Shown piece by piece: positions 8,852 through 16,638 of a DNA stretch of 64,000 nucleotides. Where the stretch lies: assembly GCA_009911195.1 (NCBI GenBank), contig QXWV01000024.1, positions 1 through 64,000 of the forward strand. The letters run 5' to 3'. Under the pieces are notes generated by a model. It was not told the DNA's origin. It worked only from the letters and a program-made list of their open reading frames with translations, and searched no databases. Each line of letters opens with the position of its first letter. The first letter of the stretch is position 1. Made by a program: the position numbers and the translations under genes. The DNA comes from Lachnospiraceae bacterium. GTDB lineage: Bacteria; Bacillota; Clostridia; Lachnospirales; Lachnospiraceae.

Positions 8852-9520
8852 TTACATATATTCCCCGTTATAGCTGACGAGTACAGCGCTTTCTATGCCG
8901 TCAATGTCACACAGACGGTTTACAAAAGCAGTATCCTTGCCTTTTGTTCTGATTTCCATTGTAATTTCAATGTTTCCCCGGTTTATTGTTTTCGCTTTCA
9001 CTATATGTTTTTCCACACTTTTGTCTATTATCGCAACAGCTTTTTCCTCCGCCCCTTCGACTGTACAGTTCAGCACTACAATATATGGAACACTATGTAT
9101 TTTACGGTTAGCAAAAATAATAATAAAAACTCCAATAATGGAAGAGCCAATCACAGCCAGGGGTATCATCCCTGCACCAATTACAATCCCGGCCACTAAT
9201 GCCCAGAACAAATAAACGATTTCCATCGGTTCTTTTATAGCCGTGCGGAAGCGGACGATGGACAATGCCCCCACCATCCCCAGGGAAAGCACTACATTGG
9301 AAGTCACCGCCATAATGACCAGAGTAGTTACTAAAGACAGCCCCGGCAGTGCAAGGGCGAACCCGGAAGAATACATCACTCCGGGAAATGTTTTCTTATA
9401 AATTGTAAAAATGAACAGCCCTATTACCAACGCAAAAGCCATTCCTACCAAAGTATCAATAACAGAAAATTCCGAAACGCTTTCCAAGAAGCTGGATTTA
9501 AAAATATCCTGAAATGTCAT
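8852..9520 (-). CDS. DUF4956 membrane protein
   Basis: About 222 residues with four hydrophobic segments in the first half and a soluble alpha/beta C-terminal half. The conserved core MVGALSIVRFRTAIKEPMEI is characteristic of DUF4956. An ATG at 9520 with GAGG upstream is a better start than 9532. It lies between the VTC polymerase-like gene and the CotH gene on the same strand. The molecular function is unknown; the conserved context suggests a partner in a surface or polyphosphate process (inference). Confidence 0.85.
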   Translation of the reverse strand: MTFQDIFKSSFLESVSEFSVIDTLVGMAFALVIGLFIFTIYKKTFPGVMYSSGFALALPGLSLVTTLVIMAVTSNVVLSLGMVGALSIVRFRTAIKEPMEIVYLFWALVAGIVIGAGMIPLAVIGSSIIGVFIIIFANRKIHSVPYIVVLNCTVEGAEEKAVAIIDKSVEKHIVKAKTINRGNIEITMEIRTKGKDTAFVNRLCDIDGIESAVLVSYNGEYM

Positions 9521-9661
9521 AATCAACCTCATTTCTGCGCTGCTTTTTATTAGTTCTACTAATGTTTGTCAGTTTTTTCAGTTGTTCAAAGTTACTGGAA
9601 ATTATCGGGTTTGTAGTCGCAGCGCCAACGCAAACCGATACTTTTCCTGTCTTTGCATCCA

Positions 9662-10351
9662 TTATCCAAAACGGCGGCAGATACCATATTTAGAAAATGC
9701 CTCCTGGCGGCAATCCCCTAGCTGCACCATATGCGCAATTATTTCCGGCAGATATTCATCATATTTAATTTCCAGAATCATATCCCCTGCCCTGTCCGAT
9801 ACATCCATATCCGTAAATCCCTCTTCTAAAAAACGCCCATGAAATAATGTGCTACGGATATTGGAGTCAAATGTAATACGCACATTGCCGGCCTTATAAA
9901 TATATGGTTCCCTTATATAAGAAACTAAGACGCGGGGACAAAGCTGCTGTGTTTTCATCTTGACGTACAGTTCTTTTACCAGCTCCTCCGAATGCCCCAG
10001 CATCCATCCGGTATCCCCTTCCATTAACCGCCTGCACTCCTTTTCTGTAATTACAGCGTCCAGTTTCATACAGAGGTTATTGACTTTCATTTTTTTCTCC
10101 AGGACAATATAAGAAAAGTCATCGTTATAATAACGGATTCGGAACTTTTCACGTTTTCCGACACCGTCTATCTTCTCCTTCAGCGCTTTATCCCTGTAAT
10201 TGTCAAAATAAACGCTGCGAATCAAATATTTGCCATGTTCACTGACGTTTCCGTCTTTCTGCATCACATGTTTCAGCCGGGCCTTTAACGTAAGATAATC
10301 AGAAAAATTGATATGATATTTCAATTCATGACGGTATTTTGCTTTATTCAT
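9662..10351 (-). CDS. VTC-domain polyphosphate polymerase-like protein
   Basis: About 229 residues. The sequence shows the triphosphate-tunnel pattern of the VTC domain: RHELKYHI at the start, IRSVYFDN, KFRIRYYND, VLEKKMKVN, SYIREPY and a final EIKYDEYLP. In yeast the VTC4 domain makes polyphosphate from ATP. Bacterial stand-alone copies are usually annotated as polyphosphate polymerases without proof. An ATG at 10351 follows GGAGAGAGGG; the longer frame lacks a ribosome site. It is the first gene of the cassette. Confidence 0.85.
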   Translation of the reverse strand: MNKAKYRHELKYHINFSDYLTLKARLKHVMQKDGNVSEHGKYLIRSVYFDNYRDKALKEKIDGVGKREKFRIRYYNDDFSYIVLEKKMKVNNLCMKLDAVITEKECRRLMEGDTGWMLGHSEELVKELYVKMKTQQLCPRVLVSYIREPYIYKAGNVRITFDSNIRSTLFHGRFLEEGFTDMDVSDRAGDMILEIKYDEYLPEIIAHMVQLGDCRQEAFSKYGICRRFG

Positions 10352-10450
10352 ATTCCCTCTCTCCTTCCCGCAAAATTTGGAATAAATGCATAAAGCAATC
10401 ATAATCCTGTTCCCTTAAATGAAGCTTAAACTTTATGTGAAAAAAATGTG

Positions 10451-10479
10451 AAAAGGCGTCCGTTTCCAGACGCCTTTTT
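10451..10479. terminator. Bidirectional terminator
   Basis: Stem AAAAGGCGTC/GACGCCTTTT with an 8-nt loop and A/T runs on both sides. It separates the DUF3737 gene from the VTC cassette, both on the minus strand. Confidence 0.75.
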
Positions 10480-10505
10480 CAGGTATAATTTTCCACCATA
10501 TAAAA

Positions 10506-10570
10506 AAGTGGCTTCGCCACTTCATGAAGAACCTTCGGTTCTTCGTCAATTTATATCCGTCTGGCGACGG
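10506..10570. repeat. Three consecutive short hairpins
   Basis: AAGTGGC-TTC-GCCACTT (10506-10522), GAAGAACC-TTC-GGTTCTTC (10526-10544) and a smaller CCGTC/GACGG stem (10557-10570) follow each other closely. They occupy the gap downstream of the DUF3737 gene, next to a dispersed repeat copy. Confidence 0.6.
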
Positions 10571-10582
10571 AGCATTTTATTT

Positions 10583-10619
10583 CCCTCACGGCATCCGCCA
10601 TCGTTGACTAAATGACGTT
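10583..10619. repeat. Dispersed repeat family B, copy 1
   Basis: The reverse complement of this 37-bp stretch is closely similar to 33541-33575, sharing the core CATTTAGT-AACGATGGCG and GCCGTGAGG. It lies just past the stop codon of the DUF3737 gene. Confidence 0.65.
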
Positions 10620-10628
10620 ATTCCTGCA

Positions 10629-11498
10629 TTAGCATGTTTTGCAACAGCCATCATCGATTTTCTCCCCACATACAATGACTTTCCCTTTCGCCATCCCATC
10701 ATCCATAATCAGTTCCCCCAATTCCGGTACCTGAATCCTGCCGGACAAAGGGTTTTTGATACTGTCCACTTTGGTTGTGATGACCGCTTCCACCCCGGAT
10801 TTTTCAAAAGCCAGGTCCGTGCCAGTCATTTCACAGTCGGCCAGTTTCAGGTTTTTGCAGTAGCAAAGCGGCTGCGTTCCGATAATCTTGCAGTTTATCA
10901 GCGTCAGGCCATCCGAATACCATGCCAGATATTCCCCCTTCACCACGCTGTTTTTCACCGTTACATTCTCTCCGTGCCAGAAGGCATCCTTCGTATCAAA
11001 GACACAGTTTTCAAATGTGGCATTCTTTATGTACTGAAAGGAATATTTCCCTTTGAAAGTCACATTCCGGAATGTCAGGTTTTCCGAACGCATCATGAAA
11101 TACTCGCTCTCTGCTGTAGTATTTTCCATGCGTATTCCACGCACAAACCAGCCAAATTCCGGCGAAATAATGTCACAGTTTTTTATAGAGACATCTCCAC
11201 ATTCCCGCAATGCCTTAATCCCATGCAGCCTGCTCCCCGTAATTTCCACATGGTCACAATACCACAACGCTGCCCGACAAGCCTGCGTCATTTCCGAATC
11301 CGTAATTTTTAATCCATTATCATGCCAGAAAGGATATCGCAAATTAAAAAAACAACGCTCTGCTTCAATATCCCTCCCTTCCTTAAAAGCGCTTTCCCCG
11401 TCCGCCGGTCCGTCAAAAACGCAGTTTCTTGCCAGCACCCCGTTACTGCCATAAAGTGCACGTTCCATATCAAACGTCTGATTTTCAATAATCTTCAT
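10629..11498 (-). CDS. DUF3737 family right-handed beta-helix protein
   Basis: About 289 residues of short repeated rungs such as ENLTFRNVTFKGKYSF, NATFENCVFDTKDAFWHG and NVTVKNSVVKGEYLAWY, which predict a right-handed beta-helix. This matches DUF3737, whose function is unknown. An ATG at 11498 with GGAG upstream fits the family start MKIIENQTFDMERALYG; the longer frame overlaps ogt. It ends with a Cys-rich tail (CGEKIDDGCCKTC). No signal peptide is visible, so it is probably cytoplasmic. Confidence 0.85.
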   Translation of the reverse strand: MKIIENQTFDMERALYGSNGVLARNCVFDGPADGESAFKEGRDIEAERCFFNLRYPFWHDNGLKITDSEMTQACRAALWYCDHVEITGSRLHGIKALRECGDVSIKNCDIISPEFGWFVRGIRMENTTAESEYFMMRSENLTFRNVTFKGKYSFQYIKNATFENCVFDTKDAFWHGENVTVKNSVVKGEYLAWYSDGLTLINCKIIGTQPLCYCKNLKLADCEMTGTDLAFEKSGVEAVITTKVDSIKNPLSGRIQVPELGELIMDDGMAKGKVIVCGEKIDDGCCKTC

Positions 11499-11521
11499 CC
11501 TTCGCTCCATTTCTGCCCATA

Positions 11522-12082
11522 TCAAATGTCCATATCCAAATATATTTTCCCCGTACCCGGGCGGGGCGTTTTCATCTCTAAGCCTTCCAGGGCAAGCAAT
11601 TTTTCCTTCTTTTCCACACCTCCTGCATATCCTGTGAGGCATCCGTTCCAGCCTACTACCCGGTGGCAGGGAATTATAATAGAAATAGGGTTATGCCCTA
11701 CCGCTCCGCCTACAGCCCGTGCGGACACCTTTTCCCTTCCCCGTTGCAAGGCAATTTTCCTTGCTATTTCCCCATAAGTAGTGACCTCTCCATAAGGGAT
11801 ATCACAGAGCAGCTTCCAAACCTCTTTACGGAATTCGCTGCCCGAAGGTGCCAGAGCCAGTTCTCCGGCATACGGTCTTTTCCCTGCAAAATAGCGGTCG
11901 AGCCAATCTTTTGCACGCGTTAAAACCTCTGTATGCCCATGCCCCTTTATCTCCTCCGGCCGGAAAGCGGGGTAATATTTCTGCCCTTCTATCCAAAGCC
12001 CCGCCAAAGCATTCTCTTTCTCCACAAGCAAAAGCTGTCCAACAGGGGAATCATAACGCATTGCGTATAATATCTGTTCCAT
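11522..12082 (-). CDS. ogt: Methylated-DNA-[protein]-cysteine S-methyltransferase
   Basis: About 186 residues. The active-site motif IIPCHRVVG carries the acceptor Cys, and the DNA-binding helix-turn-helix lies in IPYGEVTTYGEIARKIA. It removes O6-alkylguanine damage by irreversible self-alkylation. An ATG at 12082 behind AGGAG is chosen; the upstream frame lacks a ribosome site. The protein lacks an Ada-type N-terminal domain. It ends 23 bp before the DUF3737 start, so both may be cotranscribed. Confidence 0.9.
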   Translation of the reverse strand: MEQILYAMRYDSPVGQLLLVEKENALAGLWIEGQKYYPAFRPEEIKGHGHTEVLTRAKDWLDRYFAGKRPYAGELALAPSGSEFRKEVWKLLCDIPYGEVTTYGEIARKIALQRGREKVSARAVGGAVGHNPISIIIPCHRVVGWNGCLTGYAGGVEKKEKLLALEGLEMKTPRPGTGKIYLDMDI

Positions 12083-12254
12083 GGCTTCTCCTTTCCCAAA
12101 GCTATTCTGCCTAGTTTTTCTTTTCAATTTAAAAAGTAGTATAGCAAAAAACAGCCCTGACTTCAATAAGTCAAATTGCCCGATTTCTGCCCTACAGTAT
12201 CTGCTACGTTAAAAGATACAAACTAATCTCGGAAAATCCTTGATTATCTAATAC

Positions 12255-12300
12255 AAATAAAGACCTTTCAAAGAATGTTTTCCTTGAAAAGTCTTTATTT
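12255..12300 (-). terminator. Terminator of the disrupted tRNA-Thr gene
   Basis: Long hairpin with arms AAATAAAGACCTTTCAAAG and CCTTGAAAAGTCTTTATTT, just downstream (minus strand) of the 3' half of a tRNA-Thr. It is similar in sequence to the terminator at 16474-16518 behind the intact tRNA-Thr. Confidence 0.65.
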
Positions 12301-12312
12301 TTGGTCTTTCAG

Positions 12313-12354
12313 AGCTGCTAACCAGAATCAAACTGGTGACCTCGGCACTACCAA
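12313..12354 (-). pseudogene. 3' half of a split tRNA-Thr (GGU)
   Basis: Read on the minus strand: anticodon loop TTGGTAG, 3' anticodon strand, variable loop, a perfect T arm (ACCAG/CTGGT) and acceptor strand TAGCAGC plus discriminator T. The 5' half is absent here. The acceptor strand pairs perfectly with GCTGCTA at the start of the tRNA fragment at 16639-16676, 4.3 kb away. Joining the two at the anticodon loop gives a near-complete tRNA-Thr with one anticodon-stem mismatch. Confidence 0.8.
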
Positions 12355-12410
12355 AAAGCAATATTTTTTTAACAGTTCTGCGTCCTTTTTCATTGTTCTC
12401 GTTAACTTTA

Positions 12411-12428
12411 CTAACAAGATTCTAACAA
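12411..12428. repeat. Left paired CTAACAA repeats (putative integrase arm sites)
   Basis: CTAACAA at 12411-12417 and 12422-12428, starts 11 bp apart. The same pair with the same spacing and orientation is at 16376-16393 near the other end of the element. Confidence 0.5.
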
Positions 12429-12540
12429 AAATCGCACACATAAAGATTCTTTTTAGAATAATCGAGTAGGGAAGAGCCATCTTCCCCTACTCGTACGCCC
12501 GTCAGCTTGCTGACACATTTCATTTGGACGCCCGTGTACA

Positions 12541-12569
12541 TAAAAAGGCGTCCAATTATAGAACGCCTA
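12541..12569 (-). terminator. Terminator after the odd tRNA-like gene
   Basis: Stem AGGCGT/ACGCCT (12546-12551 with 12563-12568) followed on the minus strand by five Ts. It lies 4 bp past the 3' end of the tRNA-like sequence at 12573-12645. Confidence 0.6.
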
Positions 12570-12572
12570 TTA

Positions 12573-12645
12573 TTTTCGTAGCGGGATTCGAACCCGCATC
12601 TGATTGTTAGTTAGACAATTGCTTTATCCATTAAGCTATACGCTC
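12573..12645 (-). tRNA. tRNA-like gene with degenerate acceptor stem
   Basis: The minus strand folds as a cloverleaf: D stem GCTT/AAGC, anticodon stem ATTGT/ACAAT, T stem GCGGG/CCCGC with loop TTCGAAT. The anticodon loop CTAACTA would give anticodon AAC, an unusual reading. Only the four inner acceptor pairs form; the outer three are mismatched. CCA is not encoded. The terminator behind it suggests it was once a real gene. It may be an element-borne or decaying tRNA, and its identity is uncertain. Confidence 0.55.
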
Positions 12646-12728
12646 GTAAGAGATGTACTTTTAAGTACAGTCTAATGTTAGTATATTAAGGAGCAATTGT
12701 CAAACAATTTACATATATCAATCCCGCC

Positions 12729-13097
12729 TTAATCATCATAATGCCCTCTGCATGATATGATTTTGATTTTCTGCATTTTCTTAATAATAGATTGCCAATA
12801 CATGCGGTCTTTCAAGACCCGGATTACTGTAATCGTGGAATCCTCCACAACAAAGAAGATTAAATATGTACTGTAAGGCTTGAAATAAACGCTTAATCCT
12901 TCAATCACATAACCTGTAGCTTCATACCCTTTGGGGAAGGAATCTAATTCTTTGATTGCCTTCTTTATCTTCTTTGAAAAGTTTTCCGCATATTCCCGAT
13001 ATTTGAAGGTGTCGAGAATATACTTTTTTGTTGACTTAATATCCAAGAGAGCATCTTTGGATATTACGATTTTATATTTCCTTGGTTTATCCGGCAT
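12729..13097 (-). CDS. RelE/ParE-family toxin
   Basis: A 122-residue basic protein with the RelE/ParE pattern: YKIVISKDALLDIKSTKKYI, a central FPKGYEATG segment and a C-terminal VIRVLKDRMYW strand. Such toxins cleave mRNA at the ribosome (RelE) or inhibit gyrase (ParE); sequence alone does not decide here. The start codon overlaps the stop of the preceding antitoxin gene, the classic arrangement. It is the last gene of the pair and lies inside the tRNA-Thr element, where it may stabilise the block. Confidence 0.85.
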   Translation of the reverse strand: MPDKPRKYKIVISKDALLDIKSTKKYILDTFKYREYAENFSKKIKKAIKELDSFPKGYEATGYVIEGLSVYFKPYSTYLIFFVVEDSTITVIRVLKDRMYWQSIIKKMQKIKIISCRGHYDD

Positions 13098-13267
13098 TAT
13101 ATTTTGTCAATTTCCTCCCATGCTTCATCAATCGTATAGACATCGCCTTTTTTCATGCTGTCTATTCCTTTGGAGAGTTCGTCATATAACGCGCCTATGG
13201 CTGTTTTTTCGGAATATTCAGTTTTTAGGATTTCCTGATTTCTGATTGCCTGTGCTGCAGGTGCCAT
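13097..13267 (-). CDS. Antitoxin partner of the RelE/ParE toxin
   Basis: A 56-residue acidic protein starting MAPAAQAIRNQEILK, with a C-terminal half (GIDSMKKGDVYTIDEAWEEIDKI) of the type that wraps the toxin. The ATG at 13267 follows GGAAG; a longer frame to 13312 lacks a site. The stop overlaps the toxin start. It should neutralise the toxin and probably represses the pair. The residues resemble Phd/RelB-type small antitoxins, but the subfamily is not assignable. Confidence 0.75.
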   Translation of the reverse strand: MAPAAQAIRNQEILKTEYSEKTAIGALYDELSKGIDSMKKGDVYTIDEAWEEIDKI

Positions 13268-13419
13268 AGTATCACTTCCTTTCGGCTGTTTTCCATGAAT
13301 GTTCTTTTTCATTATTATACGGTATTTAGTATTGGCTTATCAACAGATTTTTATTAAATTGTTCTCAAAGCTGTGTGGCTTAGACTTTCATGGCTTTTTG
13401 TTAAATGTTCCAAGTAATT

Positions 13420-14273
13420 TCAATGTTTCCGCTCTGCGTCCAGTTCTGATACTTTTTCGTCTATGTACTTCATCAGAACGCCGCTTGCCCCGGACACTTT
13501 GGAGAGAAGTTCTTCGATTTCTTCCTCAATCTGTGTCAGACGGATTTTTTTCGTCATGTTTGTTTGTTCTTCTCCTGTGTCAGATAGACAGAAGAGTAAG
13601 CTCTCTTTGAGAGCTGAAAACTCCGACAGTCTTTCCTTGATTGCGCCAAGCATATATTCTTCCAAAACGTCCGCGTAAATCGTACAGCCTGCCCCGGTAC
13701 AGTTGCTTCCACGGCTTCCCGACTGGCTGCAAACAAAGTAGCGTTCCCACTTTGTTTTCGCCTTACGGATTGTTAGCGCATAACCGCATTTGCCGCATCT
13801 TACCTTGCCAACAAGCCATGAATTTTTCGGCTTGCAGGTTTTTGTGGACTGCCGATTGTTCAGACACCGTATGCGGCAGGCTAACCATGTCTTAGAGGGG
13901 ATAAAACCCTTATGCGGCGCAAGCACAATCTCTTTGTCGGACAGGTCACTTTGTTTTCTTGAAGTGGAAACCGTGCCTTTGTAGAGATAGCAGGCATTGT
14001 AACCCGTAAAATCACTTGCCGGATTATAGATGTTTGCACCGCGCATAATAAGCGTCCGTTACGCGCTTTTGTATGGTTTCCCGTTCCAGTTGCGCGAACA
14101 CGATACAGATATTTAACATCGCCCTGCCGATTGGTGTGGACGTGTCAAATTTTTCCGTGGAAGAAACAAACTCCACATGATATATCTGAAATATCTCCAT
14201 CATGTTTGCAAAGTCCAAAATGGAACGGCTGATACAGTCGAGTTTGTAGACAATAACCCGTTTGATTTTTTTT
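13420..14273 (-). pseudogene. Large serine recombinase remnant
   Basis: Three blocks of a large serine recombinase are visible in shifted frames. The end of the catalytic domain is KRVIVYKLDCISRSILDF, then STEKFDTSTPIGRAMLNICIVFAQLERETIQKRVTDAYY up to about 14030. A jump follows into GANIYNPASDFTGYNACYLYKG, the zinc ribbon (CGKCG ... C ... C) and a coiled coil. The N-terminus with the nucleophilic Ser is missing, and the segment between YY and GANI is shorter than in the family, so both truncation and internal deletion are likely. Not functional. Confidence 0.8.
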
Positions 14274-14619
14274 GAAAGGCGGGGGAGATGTTGGTAACGG
14301 TCAGCTTCATTTTATCTTTGCATGTTTGGGTATCGGGTGTAGGAGAGTTATTAGTTCTTGGCATAAACTTTCTCCTTTGACGGTTTCCCTAAATTTTATG
14401 AGAAGCGGCAAGTACACTATACGGGAATAGCGTAAACTCCGCGAGCAACGAGCCAATCAGACGTGCTTGCACGTATATTTGGCGACTGCCGCGAGAGTCA
14501 CATATTGCAATTTATGTGACGTCCCCTTTATTCCTTACTACGCATGGGAAAGAAAATATGGTAAAGTTTTTTGGAAAGTTTATAAAAAGTTTAGAATAGT
14601 GGAATAGCAAGCATAGGGA
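14274..14619. other. Gap with no intact gene inside the element
   Basis: A short frame starts on the minus strand near 14364 behind AAAGGAG and reads MPRTNNSPTPDTQT, then runs out of frame across the recombinase remnant. It may be the start of the original gene left by a deletion. The rest holds only small palindromes at 14461-14474 and 14497-14520. Confidence 0.4.
14497..14520. repeat. Perfect 8-bp inverted repeat
   Basis: GTCACATA and TATGTGAC separated by 8 bp. It lies between the recombinase remnant and the response-regulator remnant. It could be a protein-binding site or a remnant recombination site. Confidence 0.4.
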
Positions 14620-14936
14620 TTTGTAAATCACATTGACAACGCTAGAATGGCAGCTATCGCTGTCCATGTTCCAAACGGCTTCAAATATCTGTGTCTGTGT
14701 GAGGACTATGCCGGGATTGGAAGCAAGGAATACAAGGGTACTGTATTCAAGGCGGGTAAGGTTGATTTCCTCCCCGCCCTGAAATATTCTGCGTTGGTTC
14801 TGCCTTATTTCCAGTCCCGGAAAAGAAAGAACGGGGGATGACGGGGTTGCATAACTTCAAGCTGTATGCTGTCAGCAAGGATAGCTACAATTTTTTCAGC
14901 TGCTTTTTCCTCCGTGTCATTGAATGTAAGCACCAT
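14620..14936 (-). pseudogene. OmpR-type response-regulator fragment
   Basis: The minus strand encodes MVLTFNDTEEKAAEKI... and, after a one-base frame change near 14825, FPGLEIRQNQRRIFQGGEE followed by INLTRLEYSTLVFLASNP and SVVNVIYK. This is the winged-helix DNA-binding domain of OmpR/PhoB regulators, as found in short regulators on clostridial integrative elements. The sequence diverges after VIYK, so the C-terminus is lost. The frame change and truncation mark it as broken. Confidence 0.7.
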
Positions 14937-14996
14937 TATTTTTCCTATATTACCACCCACTTTCGATGTAATGATGGACAACTGCCTATTTCGTAA

Positions 14997-15604
14997 TTAA
15001 GTCGCACTGTCAACTTCTGAAATTAACATATCCTTTATCATCTGCAACATATAATCAGCAAATTTTTGTGCTTCCATATTATCTAAGTCCATTTCATTTT
15101 CCAGCATATGACTTTGTATTGCTTTTGAGATTAAAGCATGGTATTGCACTGAAAGGTTTTATAATGCCCACTCCCCGCCCTGCCTTTTGGAAAGAATCAA
15201 ATCGTTTTTAAGGAAAGCTGCAACTCTGCATAAATTCAAAATTACATAAATAGGTTCTTCCAATATATCTTCCTTAGCGCTCTCAACATCAAACCAAATG
15301 CTATCAATGTATTCTTTTCTTGGCACATCAGCAAATACATCATTTATTTCCTCCCCTTGCAATACCACGCCATACTTCTTTATGATTTTAAAATGTGCAG
15401 CCAAATCCTTATCTGTACCATTCATTTTATGAATATAATCTGTTGGGTTATCAATAAACCATTGCAAATGTGCATTTGAAAAATGTAATTCAAATGGTGT
15501 GGGGTAAATAATTAAGTCAATATCACTTTTACTTGGATTGAAACACCCCATCGCCAATGAACCATGTAAATATATACCTGTAAAATCCTCCTTAAAAATT
15601 ATTT
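14997..15604 (-). pseudogene. AadA/ANT(9)-like nucleotidyltransferase, interrupted
   Basis: The core motif HGSLAMGCFNPSKSDIDL (GS...DxD) of aminoglycoside-type nucleotidyltransferases is intact, followed by VILNLCRVAAFLKNDLILSKRQGGEWAL. An in-frame TAA then occurs at 15159-15161. The frame continues NLSVQYHALISKAIQSH up to a TAA at 14997, matching the expected C-terminal domain. At the N-terminus the frame is open without a start codon up to the overlap with the GNAT gene, so about 20 residues are missing. Probably inactive. Confidence 0.75.
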
Positions 15605-16024
15605 TTAAATTCTCTTTATCAAAAACATTTCCATAGGCTGTTCAAGTTCTGGAATGTCAAGAACCAGACAACCGCAATCTTTATAACCAATTTGCCGATA
15701 AAAATGCTGAGCGGTTTCATCTACTTGTGTAGATGTCATAACAACCTTATGCCCTTTTGCTTTCATTTGTTTTTCCCAGTGCAGCATTACTTCTTTACCA
15801 ATTCCTTTTTCTCGTTGTTCCTCTTTAAGGTAAATCAAAGTAACGAATGGAACGCTGTCCCAAAATAGATTATAGCGTAATACGCCTATTGGATTACCGC
15901 CTTTCCAAATAATATATCCGGTTTGGTTATTCACTTTGCTATAAAATTCTTCTTCTGATATGTGTTGATCTATTGAAAACCAACATTCCTTATCTTCCTT
16001 TTCAACTTTTCTTATTTCTAACAT
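15605..16024 (-). CDS. GNAT-family N-acetyltransferase
   Basis: A 139-residue GNAT fold. The acetyl-CoA loop is EQREKGIGKEVM (R/Q-x-x-G-x-G/A variant), preceded by strand FVTLIYLKEE and followed by HFYRQIGYKDCGCLVL. It acetylates an amine; the substrate is unknown. The start follows AAGGAGG. The gene is AT-rich like the surrounding element and abuts the broken nucleotidyltransferase gene. It appears intact. Confidence 0.85.
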   Translation of the reverse strand: MLEIRKVEKEDKECWFSIDQHISEEEFYSKVNNQTGYIIWKGGNPIGVLRYNLFWDSVPFVTLIYLKEEQREKGIGKEVMLHWEKQMKAKGHKVVMTSTQVDETAQHFYRQIGYKDCGCLVLDIPELEQPMEMFLIKRI

Positions 16025-16370
16025 AACACTACACTACCTCCTTGTTGTCAATTATATAAAAAGAATATCACAAAAACAGCCCATTTCGGCTATTGAAAAC
16101 TCATTGTAGCATTTTCAATAAAAAAAAGCCACAGTCCGAAAACTGCGGCTTTTCATCACATATGTAATACATATCCCTCTGGCATAAATCGTCTGATTTC
16201 AAGCAGAGACCTTGTAGAATCGATTTTAAGGTAATTCTAATTTCATTCTGGAAAAATCCGCAGAATGTGAACATAAAAGCGAAATTTACCCGCTTTCCGG
16301 AGGGGAGAACCGCATATAAATATAAACGGCTGATTCATAGGCTTTTTGGGGAATTGTAACCCGTTTTACA
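16025..16370. other. Non-coding stretch inside the right end of the element
   Basis: It holds a bidirectional terminator (16121-16154) and otherwise AT-rich sequence without an ORF that I can support. Confidence 0.5.
16121..16154. terminator. Bidirectional terminator
   Basis: Stem AAAAGCC-ACAGT with ACTG-CGGCTTTT, flanked by an A run on the left and Ts on the right. It lies upstream of the GNAT gene and downstream of the tRNA-Thr on the minus strand. Confidence 0.65.
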
Positions 16371-16375
16371 TGATG

Positions 16376-16393
16376 CTAACAAAACTCTAACAA
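16376..16393. repeat. Right paired CTAACAA repeats (putative integrase arm sites)
   Basis: CTAACAA at 16376-16382 and 16387-16393, the same 11-bp spacing and orientation as the pair at 12411-12428. Confidence 0.5.
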
Positions 16394-16473
16394 ATTCGAT
16401 GTTACAGACAATTTTGCAAGTCCAAAATTGAATAGAAAAGAAGTAGGTTATCCGTTTGACATATTCTATAATA

Positions 16474-16518
16474 AAATAAAGACCTTTCGAAGCATTGTAC
16501 CTCGAAAAGCCTTTATTT
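16474..16518 (-). terminator. Terminator of tRNA-Thr
   Basis: Hairpin with arms AAATAAAGACCTTTCGAAG and CTCGAAAAGCCTTTATTT, 12 bp past the tRNA 3' end on the minus strand. Its similarity to the hairpin at 12255-12300 extends the homology of the two tRNA loci. Confidence 0.65.
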
Positions 16519-16530
16519 TCGGTGTTTTAA

Positions 16531-16603
16531 AGCTGATGACGGGAATCGAACCCGTGACCTCCGCACTACCAATGCGACGCACTACCGACTGTGCTACATC
16601 AGC
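16531..16603 (-). tRNA. tRNA-Thr (anticodon GGU)
   Basis: Full cloverleaf on the minus strand: acceptor GCTGATG/CATCAGC with discriminator T, D stem GCAC/GTGC, anticodon stem TCGCA/TGCGG with loop TTGGTAG (anticodon GGT, reads ACC), T stem ACGGG/CCCGT. The 3' CCA is not encoded. It lies 35 bp from the 5' half of a split tRNA-Thr and just inside the element end, so it may be the copy that replaced the disrupted gene. Confidence 0.93.
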
Positions 16604-16638
16604 TTATCTAACAAATAATTGAACTGCTGTGAATCTCC

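Noticed and set aside
14647-14841. Plus-strand 64-codon ORF inside the element
   Set aside because: It is antisense to an OmpR-type winged-helix fragment, which explains the sequence better.
16457-16473. TTGACA followed closely by TATAAT on the plus strand
   Set aside because: Only 5 bp separate the boxes, so it cannot be a working promoter.
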